From assembly GCF_020866905.1 (NCBI RefSeq), contig NZ_JAIVCC010000005.1, positions 794,088 to 858,087 of the forward strand: a stretch of 64,000 nt of DNA, given 5' to 3'. Source of the DNA: Salinimicrobium sediminilitoris. Lineage in GTDB: Bacteria > Bacteroidota > Bacteroidia > Flavobacteriales > Flavobacteriaceae. The notes beneath the pieces were generated by a model, which searched no databases, was not told the DNA's origin, and saw only the letters and a program-made list of their open reading frames with translations. Position numbers and translations under genes: made by a program. Every line of letters starts with the position of its first letter. Positions within the stretch are counted from its first letter, which is position 1. Positions 17,071 to 24,699 of the stretch are shown piece by piece.

Positions 17071-19131
17071 TTAAGTGTCCAGGAGACTGTCATCGACCAT
17101 GTTTGGAAGTGTAACCTTTAAACGCGGTTCTGTTTCCATAGCCCGTTTAATTGCAAAGATAGCTCCTTCATTACGAGCCCAGGATCTACGAGCGATCCCG
17201 TTGTTTACATCCCAGAATAACATAGCGTTGAGTCGCCTCTCCGACTCCTTATTACCCTCAAGAACCATACCGAACCCGCCGTTGATCACCTCTCCCCAGC
17301 CTACACCTCCGCCATTGTGAATACTCACCCAGGTGGCTCCTCTAAAGCTGTCGCCAATTACATTTTGAATGGCCATATCGGCCGTGAAGCGGGAACCGTC
17401 ATAGATGTTGGAGGTTTCGCGATAAGGAGAATCTGTTCCCGACACGTCATGATGATCCCTTCCTAAAATCACTATTCCAATTTCCCCTTTTTCAATAGCC
17501 TTATTAAAAGCTTTTGCAATTTCGATGCGGCCCTGGGCATCGGCATAAAGTATGCGAGCCTGGGAGCCCACCACCAGTTTGTTGGCTCTTGCTCCTTCGA
17601 TCCATTTAATATTGTCCTGCATTTGCTGCTGGATTTCATCAGGAGCCTCTTGTTTTAATTTCTTAAGCATCTCGCGGGCAATAGCATCGGTCCTTTCCAG
17701 GTCTTCCTCTTTTCCCGAAGCACACACCCAGCGGAATGGTCCAAATCCCAGATCAAAGCACATAGGGCCCATGATATCCTGCACGTAACTTGGATAAGCA
17801 AAATCCTTTTCTTCTCCGGCTGAAGTTCCACTTACAAAATTGCCTTTCCCGTCTCTGTATATCTTTGCGCCTGCTCTTGAAGCTTCAAGTAAAAAGGCGT
17901 TTCCATAATCAAAGAAATAAGTTCCCTTTTTTGTGTGGCAATTGATCGCATCAGTTTGTCTGCGAAGGCTTTCCCGCACTTTTTCTTTAAAGCGTTCGGG
18001 ATCTTTGCTCATCATCTCATTGGCTTCTTCCAGGCTTAGACCTACGGGATAATAGCCACCCGCCCAGGGATTATGGAGAGAAGTCTGATCGCTGCCCAGA
18101 TCAATTTGCACATTTTCTTCATCAAACTTTTCCCACACCTCTACCACATTACCCAGGTATGCAAAAGAGATTGTTTTTCCTGCCGCTTTTGCTTCTGTCA
18201 CCTTTTGCACGAGTAAGTCGAGGTCTTCTACGACTTCATCGACCCATCCCTGGGAATGACGGGTTTCAACAGCTTTTGGATTTACCTCGGCGCACACCGT
18301 GATACAGCCGGCAATATTTCCTGCTTTGGGTTGGGCACCGCTCATTCCTCCAAGCCCCGAAGTCACAAATAAAGAACCCTCTCCCAAATTGCCTTTTTTG
18401 ATACCTGTACCATCGGGGGAAGTGGAAGTTCGGGCTATCTTTCGTAATGCATTTAGCACAGTGATCGTGGTACCATGGACAATTCCCTGTGGCCCAATGT
18501 ACATATAGCTTCCTGCCGTCATTTGGCCGTACTGCGTTACTCCCAGGGCATTAAATCTTTCCCAGTCGTCCTGTTTCGAATAGTTGGGGATCATCATTCC
18601 ATTGGTGACCACTACGCGCGGGGCATCCTTATGGGAAGGAAAGAGGCCGAGCGGGTGGCCCGAGTTCATGACAAGTGTTTGCTCCCCGGTCATTTCGGCT
18701 AAATATTTCATCACCAGCCGGTACTGCGCCCAGTTTTGAAACACTGCCCCGTTTCCGCCGTAAGTGATCAATTCATGTGGATGCTGAGCTACTTTAGGAT
18801 CCAGGTTGTTCTGGATCATGAGCATGATTCCTTTTGCCTGTTCACATTTTCCGGGATACTCAGAAATTGGACGCGCATACATCTCATAGTCTGGGCGCAG
18901 GCGGTACATATAGATCCTTCCGTAGGTTTCAAGTTCGTGACGAAATTCCGGAAGCAGCTCCTCGTGATGCTTTTTATCAAAATACCTAAGTGCGTTGCGC
19001 AAGGCCAGTTTCTTCTCTTCGGAAGAGAGAATATCCTTGCGTTTTGGCGCATGATTTACTGCGGAATCAAAATTTTTCGCAGTCGGTAAAGTGTTGGGAA
19101 TACCTTCTAAAATGGCATTTTTGAAGTCCAT
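17071..19131 (-). CDS. hutU: Urocanate hydratase, long form
   Basis: Urocanase converts urocanate to imidazolonepropionate, the second step of histidine degradation, with NAD+ as electrophile. Family motifs are plain: TYGGNGAVFQNWAQYRL, NSGHPLGLFPSH, YGQMTAGSYMYIGPQGIVHGT, LGGMSGAQPKAG and a C-terminal HNGGGVGWGE. At 686 residues it is longer than the ~555-residue enterobacterial enzyme because of extra residues near the N terminus and around 430-520; long forms are known in Bacteroidota. The other hut genes are not adjacent. The start is 6 bases after the DUF5522 stop. Confidence 0.97.
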   Translation of the reverse strand: MDFKNAILEGIPNTLPTAKNFDSAVNHAPKRKDILSSEEKKLALRNALRYFDKKHHEELLPEFRHELETYGRIYMYRLRPDYEMYARPISEYPGKCEQAKGIMLMIQNNLDPKVAQHPHELITYGGNGAVFQNWAQYRLVMKYLAEMTGEQTLVMNSGHPLGLFPSHKDAPRVVVTNGMMIPNYSKQDDWERFNALGVTQYGQMTAGSYMYIGPQGIVHGTTITVLNALRKIARTSTSPDGTGIKKGNLGEGSLFVTSGLGGMSGAQPKAGNIAGCITVCAEVNPKAVETRHSQGWVDEVVEDLDLLVQKVTEAKAAGKTISFAYLGNVVEVWEKFDEENVQIDLGSDQTSLHNPWAGGYYPVGLSLEEANEMMSKDPERFKEKVRESLRRQTDAINCHTKKGTYFFDYGNAFLLEASRAGAKIYRDGKGNFVSGTSAGEEKDFAYPSYVQDIMGPMCFDLGFGPFRWVCASGKEEDLERTDAIAREMLKKLKQEAPDEIQQQMQDNIKWIEGARANKLVVGSQARILYADAQGRIEIAKAFNKAIEKGEIGIVILGRDHHDVSGTDSPYRETSNIYDGSRFTADMAIQNVIGDSFRGATWVSIHNGGGVGWGEVINGGFGMVLEGNKESERRLNAMLFWDVNNGIARRSWARNEGAIFAIKRAMETEPRLKVTLPNMVDDSLLDT

Positions 19132-19137
19132 ATAGAA

Positions 19138-19311
19138 TTATTTTTTCTGTTGATTGGTTTTCTTATTGAAGCCGTAGGGGCAGTGGCGACAGCCGCTTTC
19201 ACAGCAGTATCCTCTTTTAAGGTGGTATTGTTCGGTAAAGCAGCGGTAGCCTTCTGGAGTAATATAGAAGTCCCCTTCCTCAAGCGGAATTTTTTTCTTT
19301 AAAAAACTCAT
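19138..19311 (-). CDS. DUF5522 cysteine-cluster microprotein, 57 residues
   Basis: Read directly from the DNA: MSFLKKKIPLEEGDFYI, then a PEG-Y region, then Cys24, and a cluster C36-C37-x3-C41-x2-C44 followed by PYG. The CxxCPYG-like ending and size match DUF5522. Four closely spaced cysteines suggest a zinc or iron-sulfur site. It starts with ATG at 19311 and ends 6 bases before the hutU start, implying co-expression with urocanase. A TATTTTTG box (19316-19323, minus strand) is only a few bases upstream. The function is unknown. Confidence 0.85.
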   Translation of the reverse strand: MSFLKKKIPLEEGDFYITPEGYRCFTEQYHLKRGYCCESGCRHCPYGFNKKTNQQKK

Positions 19312-19344
19312 ATTACAAAAATAGCATTTTCTTATCTTGCCCTA

Positions 19345-19671
19345 ATGTTTGTGGTGGTAAATAAATTTATTCTTGCCAAACAATTTGATGGCGTCGTCCT
19401 TTGGCCATTTATTGTAATAAAGCGAAAAGAGCTAAGGCGTAATTCAGTTTTTATGAATCACGAGCGAATACACCTCAAGCAACAGCTGGAGCTGCTTATC
19501 ATATTCTTTTTTATCTGGTACTTTTTCGAATATTTTATTAGACTTATTAAGTACCGGGATTCCTATAAGGCCTATAACAGGATTTGTTTTGAACGGGAAG
19601 CCTATGCCAACGAAAAAAACCTTAAATACCTGGAGAAAAGATCATTCTGGGGATTTCGACATTACCTCTAA
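19345..19671 (+). CDS. Mini zinc-metalloprotease candidate (HExxH), membrane-associated
   Basis: A 108-residue protein with a complete HERIH motif (H39, E40, H43), which matches the HExxH zinc site, then a hydrophobic helix (about 50-66), and FEREAYANE at 82-90, where E85 could be the third ligand as in gluzincins. The size is far below usual metallopeptidases and is reminiscent of soluble minigluzincins, but here the catalytic helix runs into a membrane segment. It is divergent from the DUF5522 gene with 33 bases between starts. Proteolytic activity is inferred from motif spacing only; a structural zinc site is the alternative. Confidence 0.78.
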   Translation: MFVVVNKFILAKQFDGVVLWPFIVIKRKELRRNSVFMNHERIHLKQQLELLIIFFFIWYFFEYFIRLIKYRDSYKAYNRICFEREAYANEKNLKYLEKRSFWGFRHYL

Positions 19672-19689
19672 GTGGGTTGATATTTGGGA

Positions 19690-21057
19690 CTAGAGATCCC
19701 TCAGATCTTCAAGCATAGTAGGAATAAGTTCACTTACCGTAGGATGTATGTGAATTGCATCTCTTATTACTTTGTAAGAAGCTCCTGCATACATCTGGTC
19801 GATGACCGTGTGGATGATCTCGTCTGCCCCGGTTCCCAAAAATGTTGCACCAAGTATCTTTTCGCTTTCTGCATCAATAAACACCTTCATCTTTCCTAAT
19901 GTCTCCCCTTTCTCCTTTGCCCTGGCCACATGTTTCATAGGTATTTCTGCCACTTTCGCTTTTATACCCTTTTCCTTTATTTGTGTTTCATTCATTCCTA
20001 CCCGGGCCAGTGGCGGGTCAATAAAGGCGGCATAGCAAACAAACCGGTCAGAAAGGGATCTTTTCCTTTCCTCAAAGAACTGGGAATTTACAATTTGAAA
20101 GTCGTTGTAGGCGGTGTGGGTGAAGGCTCCTTCTCCATTGCAGTCCCCCAGAGCCCAAATGTGGGGCACAGAAGTTTGTAGTTGATCATTTACCTTAATG
20201 TATCCGCGTTTATCCATTTGCACTCCCGTATGTTCCAGGCCCAGACCATCTGTATTAGGTACTCTTCCCACCGCCAGCAACAAATGGTTGGTTTGGATCT
20301 TTTTTGCTCCTTCTTCACAGTCATAGGATACTTCAATGCCTCTTTTTTCTGTGGTGGCTTTGATGCAGTCTGAATTTAGTAGCACCTTGATCCCGCTGGT
20401 CTCAAGGATCTCTGTTATAACTGCGGCAATATCTTCGTCTTCTTTTTTCATGAGCCTTGGTCCCCGCTCCAGTATGGTCACTTTACTTCCAAAGCGGCTA
20501 AACATCTGGCTAAATTCCAAACCAATATATCCTCCTCCCACAATGACCAGCTCTGCAGGCACCTCTTCAAGTTCAAGCATACTCCGGTTGGTTAAATAAT
20601 TCACGTCTTTAAAATCTTTAGGGACGTTAGGCCTGGCGCCAACATTGATAAAGATCTTTTCTGCAGTAAGCTTTTCGCCGTTTACCTCAATTGTATTATT
20701 GTCCACAAAGACCGCTTTACCGCGAATAAGAATTATGTTTTCTTCATTCTCAAACTGCTTTTGCAGTCCGGCATGTGAATCGGAGATCAAATCATCCTTG
20801 CGGGCCCTGATCTTTTTAAGATCTACTTTTACTTCACCCTCGATACTTATCCCCAGATCCCGGCTATTCTTTGCCACAAATGCTCTTCTTGCAGCAGCGA
20901 CATAAGCTTTGGTAGGAGTACATCCTGTATTCACGCAGGTGCCGCCCAGGTCATCTTTTTCAATGATCGCCGTTTTAAAACCATTTTTGGCGAGACTGGA
21001 AGCCAGGGGAGGTCCTGCCTGGCCTGTGCCTATAATTATTGCATCAAATGTTTTCAT
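19690..21057 (-). CDS. FAD/NAD(P)-dependent pyridine nucleotide-disulfide oxidoreductase (MerA-like)
   Basis: A 455-residue class I flavoprotein disulfide reductase. FAD-binding GTGQAGPP (9-16), redox-active pair in GGTCVNTGCTPTKAYV (C-x4-C, about 41-46), NAD-binding GGGYIGLEF (about 174), second FAD strand ALGDCNGEG (about 305), and a dimerisation domain ending with the catalytic HIHPTVSELIP. It resembles mercuric reductase and lipoamide dehydrogenase, but lacks an N-terminal heavy-metal domain and the C-terminal vicinal Cys pair of true MerA, so mercury is not its likely substrate. Single gene, convergent with the mini protease. Confidence 0.93.
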   Translation of the reverse strand: MKTFDAIIIGTGQAGPPLASSLAKNGFKTAIIEKDDLGGTCVNTGCTPTKAYVAAARRAFVAKNSRDLGISIEGEVKVDLKKIRARKDDLISDSHAGLQKQFENEENIILIRGKAVFVDNNTIEVNGEKLTAEKIFINVGARPNVPKDFKDVNYLTNRSMLELEEVPAELVIVGGGYIGLEFSQMFSRFGSKVTILERGPRLMKKEDEDIAAVITEILETSGIKVLLNSDCIKATTEKRGIEVSYDCEEGAKKIQTNHLLLAVGRVPNTDGLGLEHTGVQMDKRGYIKVNDQLQTSVPHIWALGDCNGEGAFTHTAYNDFQIVNSQFFEERKRSLSDRFVCYAAFIDPPLARVGMNETQIKEKGIKAKVAEIPMKHVARAKEKGETLGKMKVFIDAESEKILGATFLGTGADEIIHTVIDQMYAGASYKVIRDAIHIHPTVSELIPTMLEDLRDL

Positions 21058-21254
21058 CTGTCTGTATTTCTTTTGCTCATCTTTGTTTCTTCTAAAGGAA
21101 ATCGACTATAAAAGTTGGTTTCAGAAATTATAGATTCTTTTTGAGAAACTGGGCTTTCTTTCTTATAATTAGTTCTTAATATTTGAACCAGGATTATAAA
21201 AACCCGGATGCCGAAGATCACTCAGCGATAGAAAAGACTATTATCCCCTGCCAA

Positions 21255-22193
21255 ATGAATAATACAGAAAATGTATTTTATGCACCTCCCAAGATCCCCA
21301 ATCAGTTTATAGCTGAAGTCAATGGAGTTTCCATTTATCTAAAGAGGGAGGACCTTCTGCATCCCGAGGTTTCGGGTAATAAATTCCGCAAACTTAAATA
21401 CAACCTGGCTGAAGCTGCCTCTCAAAAAAGGCAAATCCTGCTCACTTTTGGGGGCGCGTATTCCAATCATATTGCAGCCACCGCTGCTGCAGGGAAACTT
21501 GCGGGCTTTAAAACAATAGGGGTAATTAGGGGAGAAGAACTTGGGAATGACCTGGAAAAGACACTCCGCGAGAATGCTACGCTTAGGTTCGCTCATTCCT
21601 GCGGAATGCAGTTGCATTTTGTAAGCCGTAGTGACTACCGGGAAAAAGTTTCCGAAGAATTTTTAAAAGAGCTGCAGGAGAAATTTGGCGAGTTCTATCT
21701 TGTACCCGAAGGAGGCTCCAATGAACTGGCTGTAAAAGGCTGTGAGGAAATATTAACTCCTAAGGATGCTGAATTTGACGTTATTTGTTGTGCCATTGGG
21801 ACTGGAGGAACCATCAGCGGATTAATAAATTCTTCTGAAGAGCATCAGCAAATCCTGGGCTTCCCCGCCCTAAAAGGGGACTTTCTTAAGCCGGAAATAG
21901 AGCGCTTCAGCAAAAAAAATAACTGGAAGATTATACCAGATTATCATTTTGGAGGTTATGCTAAAGTGGATGAAAAGCTCATTAACTTTATCAATAACTT
22001 CCGAAGGAAGTATGGGGTGCAATTAGATCCTGTTTACACAGGAAAACTTTTGTACGGTATCTTTGATCTCGCACAGACTGGATATTTTCTGAAAAATACT
22101 CGTATTTTAGCCATTCATACAGGCGGAATCCAGGGAATTCCCGGTATGAATAAGGTGTTAAAAATGAGAAATTTACCTCCAATTTTGACCTAG
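21255..22193 (+). CDS. ACC deaminase / D-cysteine desulfhydrase family PLP enzyme
   Basis: A fold-type II PLP enzyme of about 312 residues. The PLP lysine is in LLHPEVSGNKFRKLKYNL (SGNK-x-RK, typical of the family), followed by the phosphate loop FGGAYSNHIAATAAAG and the later CAIGTGGTISGL. The family covers ACC deaminase, D-cysteine desulfhydrase and L-cysteate lyases; which one cannot be told here. I choose the ATG at 21255 because the only earlier in-frame start is a TTG at 21183 and the extra residues are poorly conserved in character. The stop is 1 base from the glucosaminidase start, so the two are cotranscribed. Confidence 0.88.
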   Translation: MNNTENVFYAPPKIPNQFIAEVNGVSIYLKREDLLHPEVSGNKFRKLKYNLAEAASQKRQILLTFGGAYSNHIAATAAAGKLAGFKTIGVIRGEELGNDLEKTLRENATLRFAHSCGMQLHFVSRSDYREKVSEEFLKELQEKFGEFYLVPEGGSNELAVKGCEEILTPKDAEFDVICCAIGTGGTISGLINSSEEHQQILGFPALKGDFLKPEIERFSKKNNWKIIPDYHFGGYAKVDEKLINFINNFRRKYGVQLDPVYTGKLLYGIFDLAQTGYFLKNTRILAIHTGGIQGIPGMNKVLKMRNLPPILT

Positions 22194-22194
22194 T

Positions 22195-22998
22195 ATGAAA
22201 GTCACATTTAAAATTTTTACACTTATACTTCTCACTTTCACAGTTTCCTGTGGAACAAGTAAGAAAGCTTCCAAAGGGGGAGAGGTCACCAGTAAAGAAC
22301 GTAGGACTAACGGGGAGAGACCGGTGGGAAGACTTCCTTCGCCCACTCCCGGGACCTACCAGGATAAGGTGGCAAGGTATATTGAACTTTATGCGCCCAT
22401 GGCACAGGAGGAGATGGAGCTTTATAAAATTCCTGCCAGTATTACCCTTGCCCAGGGCATTTTGGAATCGGGTGCAGGGGAGGGGGAGTTAACCCGCAGG
22501 GCAAATAACCATTTTGGAATAAAATGCCATGGCTGGACCGGGGGGAAGGTATATCATGATGATGACCGGTCACAGGAATGTTTCAGGAAATATAAAGATC
22601 CCAAATATTCTTTTAGGGATCATTCCCTTTTCCTTGCCGAAAGAAAACGGTATGCTGCACTTTTTGAGCTTGACCCCTACGATTACAAAGGCTGGGCCCA
22701 CGGGCTTAGAGCTGCAGGTTACGCGACAGACAGGCGGTACCCCGAGAAACTCATTAGCATTATTGAAAGATATCAACTCCATTTGTACGATGGCGATACT
22801 CCTGCGAGACAGGTGGTTGTTTATACAGAAACGACCACTTCGGGCAATTCTGGAGGCCGGGCTTATACCGTACAGCAGGGGGATACCTTATATTCTATTG
22901 CAAAAAGGCACAACCTAAGCGTTGAACAGTTACAAAAAATAAATAATCTTAAAGGCACTAATATTGGCATTGGCCAGACTCTTCTAGTGACTCCTTAA
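22195..22998 (+). CDS. Glucosaminidase (GH73-like) lipoprotein with LysM
   Basis: A 267-residue exported peptidoglycan hydrolase. Lipobox TVSC (Cys20), low-complexity linker to about residue 50, a GH73-type N-acetylglucosaminidase domain (about 60-200) with ASITLAQGILESGAGEGELTRRANNHFGIKCH, where the ILESG glutamate is the predicted catalytic acid, then a linker and one LysM domain (about 222-265, YTVQQGDTLYSIAKRHNLS). It would cut glycan strands from the outer-membrane side of the periplasm. It starts 1 base after the PLP enzyme and ends 9 bases before hemL, so it is in a three-gene operon. Confidence 0.95.
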   Translation: MKVTFKIFTLILLTFTVSCGTSKKASKGGEVTSKERRTNGERPVGRLPSPTPGTYQDKVARYIELYAPMAQEEMELYKIPASITLAQGILESGAGEGELTRRANNHFGIKCHGWTGGKVYHDDDRSQECFRKYKDPKYSFRDHSLFLAERKRYAALFELDPYDYKGWAHGLRAAGYATDRRYPEKLISIIERYQLHLYDGDTPARQVVVYTETTTSGNSGGRAYTVQQGDTLYSIAKRHNLSVEQLQKINNLKGTNIGIGQTLLVTP

Positions 22999-23007
22999 AA
23001 CAATATT

Positions 23008-24297
23008 ATGATCTACAAAAGAAGCAGCGAGTTGTTCACTGCAGCTAAAAAAGTTATACCCGGTGGGGTAAATTCCCCTGTTCGGGCATTTTCTGCCGTT
23101 GGCGGGGAACCAATTTTCATTAAAGAAGCCAAAGGAGCTTATATTTATGATGAGGACGGGAATAAGTATATTGATTATATCAACTCCTGGGGGCCTCTTA
23201 TTTTAGGTCATGCCTTTGAACCGGTAGTTAATGCGGTGGTAGAAAAGGCGAGAAAGGGAACCTCTTTTGGAACCCCGACAGAACTGGAAACCACTATTGC
23301 CGAACTTGCTGTTTCCATGGTTCCGAATATCGACAAGATACGTATGGTAAATTCGGGTACCGAGGCTACCATGAGCGCCGTACGTCTTGCCCGCGGCTTT
23401 AAGGATCGTGATAAGATCATCAAGTTTGCAGGCTGCTATCATGGGCATAGTGATTCGTTTTTGATCCAGGCGGGCAGTGGGGCAGTGACTTTTGGAACGC
23501 CTAACAGTCCCGGGGTAACCAAAGGAACTGCTAAGGACACCTTGCTGGCCACTTTTAATGACCTCGAAAATGTGAAACAACTGCTGGAATCAAATAAAGG
23601 GGAAGTAGCCTGTATTATTCTTGAACCGGTTGCTGGAAATATGGGATGTATCCCCCCAAAAAAGGGATTTTTGGAAGGTCTTCGCCAGCTGTGTGATGAA
23701 CATGATGTACTGCTTATTTTTGATGAGGTAATGACCGGTTTCCGTCTTGCAAAAGGTGGTGCACAGGAGCTTTACGGAGTTAACGCAGATATCGTTTGCT
23801 TCGGAAAGGTAATTGGCGGCGGACTACCCGTGGGAGCTTTTGCTGCCCGAAATGAGATTATGGATTATCTTGCGCCTGTAGGACCTGTTTACCAGGCAGG
23901 AACCCTTAGCGGAAATCCTCTGGCAATGGCTGCAGGCCTTGCAATGCTGCAGGCACTTAACAGCGATAATGAGATCTACGGGCGTTTAAAAGAGAAAACC
24001 GCTTACCTGCATAAAGGCATTAAAAATGTGCTTAACCGCAATGAGGTGGCACACACCATTAACAGGAAGGGATCAATGATCTCCATTCATTTTGGAGAAG
24101 AACCGGTAACCGATTTTGCCTCTGCAGCAAGATCTGCCGGGAACGGGAAATTCAATAAATTCTTTCACGGTTTACTTGATCACGGAATCTATATCGCACC
24201 AAGTGCTTTTGAAACCTGGTTCATTACAGATGCTTTGACTTATAAAGATCTTGATGCTACAATAGAAGCCGTGCACCAGGTGTCGAAGGAGTTGTAA
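23008..24297 (+). CDS. hemL: Glutamate-1-semialdehyde 2,1-aminomutase
   Basis: HemL makes 5-aminolevulinate from glutamate-1-semialdehyde, the C5 entry to haem. The 429-residue length is normal. Motifs: [11 protein letters not shown] at the N terminus, [36 protein letters not shown] with the PLP aspartate, and the PLP lysine in [13 protein letters not shown] (about 273). It is the last gene of the PLP enzyme-glucosaminidase-hemL transcript and is followed by a strong terminator. Confidence 0.98.
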   Translation: MIYKRSSELFTAAKKVIPGGVNSPVRAFSAVGGEPIFIKEAKGAYIYDEDGNKYIDYINSWGPLILGHAFEPVVNAVVEKARKGTSFGTPTELETTIAELAVSMVPNIDKIRMVNSGTEATMSAVRLARGFKDRDKIIKFAGCYHGHSDSFLIQAGSGAVTFGTPNSPGVTKGTAKDTLLATFNDLENVKQLLESNKGEVACIILEPVAGNMGCIPPKKGFLEGLRQLCDEHDVLLIFDEVMTGFRLAKGGAQELYGVNADIVCFGKVIGGGLPVGAFAARNEIMDYLAPVGPVYQAGTLSGNPLAMAAGLAMLQALNSDNEIYGRLKEKTAYLHKGIKNVLNRNEVAHTINRKGSMISIHFGEEPVTDFASAARSAGNGKFNKFFHGLLDHGIYIAPSAFETWFITDALTYKDLDATIEAVHQVSKEL

Positions 24298-24302
24298 GTT
24301 AA

Positions 24303-24345
24303 GAAATCAACCCTTTCAGGGTTCCAAAACCTGAAAGGGTTTTTA
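24303..24345 (+). terminator. hemL terminator formed by a dispersed repeat
   Basis: Twelve-base perfect arms AACCCTTTCAGG (24309-24320) and CCTGAAAGGGTT (24330-24341), then TTT. The first 21 bases are identical to the sequence after alaS (12857-12877). Confidence 0.8.
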
Positions 24346-24362
24346 GTTATAATATTAAAATA

Positions 24363-24590
24363 TACCGCACCTCCGGCGCTCTGTTGAGTCATTTAGACAT
24401 TTCTATAAACATGTCGCTCCTCCGGAGCTTGATTAATTACAAATCAGCTCCGGAGGAGCGTAATTTTTATAGCAAGAATGGAAAGAGGGTAACAGGAGCT
24501 CCGGAGGAGCGTAATATTTATAGGTAGAATGTAAGTATAGTGAAAGGAGCTCCAGAGGAGCGGCATATAATTAGTTCATCCCTTTAGGCC
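24363..24590. repeat. Cluster of GCTCCGGAGGAGCG elements, mixed orientation
   Basis: The 399-base gap between hemL and the GH3-like gene is filled by repeats. Full units: minus orientation at about 24400-24435; plus orientation at about 24443-24480 and 24493-24533; a diverged plus unit (one C-to-A change in the core) at about 24545-24575; and a partial remnant at 24366-24382. Each unit is a GGAGC-type palindromic core followed by GTAATnTTTATAG or the related GACAT form and about 10 less conserved bases. It has the look of a non-autonomous interspersed element. I see no coding potential in it. Confidence 0.75.
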
Positions 24591-24629
24591 CTGTCAAGAG
24601 GGAGACAACAAAAATTTATCAGGTTTTGA

Positions 24630-24699
24630 AATTCTAAAGTCTAAATTCTCAGATCTCAGATCTCAGATCTCAGATCTCACGTCTCAAATCTCACGTCTA
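24630..24699 (-). repeat. Degenerate heptamer array C, ten units (NNNTCTN class)
   Basis: Ten uninterrupted 7-base units on the plus strand with consensus ANNTCT(C/A): AATTCTA, AAGTCTA, AATTCTC, AGATCTC four times, ACGTCTC, AAATCTC, ACGTCTA. In the sense of the minus-strand GH3-like gene the array starts with that gene's own TAG stop codon. It is the longest of six such arrays in the window. Confidence 0.8.

Noticed and set aside
19690-21057. Mercuric reductase (merA)
   Set aside because: It lacks the heavy-metal domain and the C-terminal Cys pair, and no mer genes are near.
22529-22918. 129-codon frame overlapping the glucosaminidase gene in another plus frame
   Set aside because: The glucosaminidase frame has lipobox, catalytic and LysM motifs; the alternative has none.
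24630-24699. Heptamer array considered as a CRISPR
   Set aside because: The unit is only 7 bases with no spacers, and no cas genes are present.
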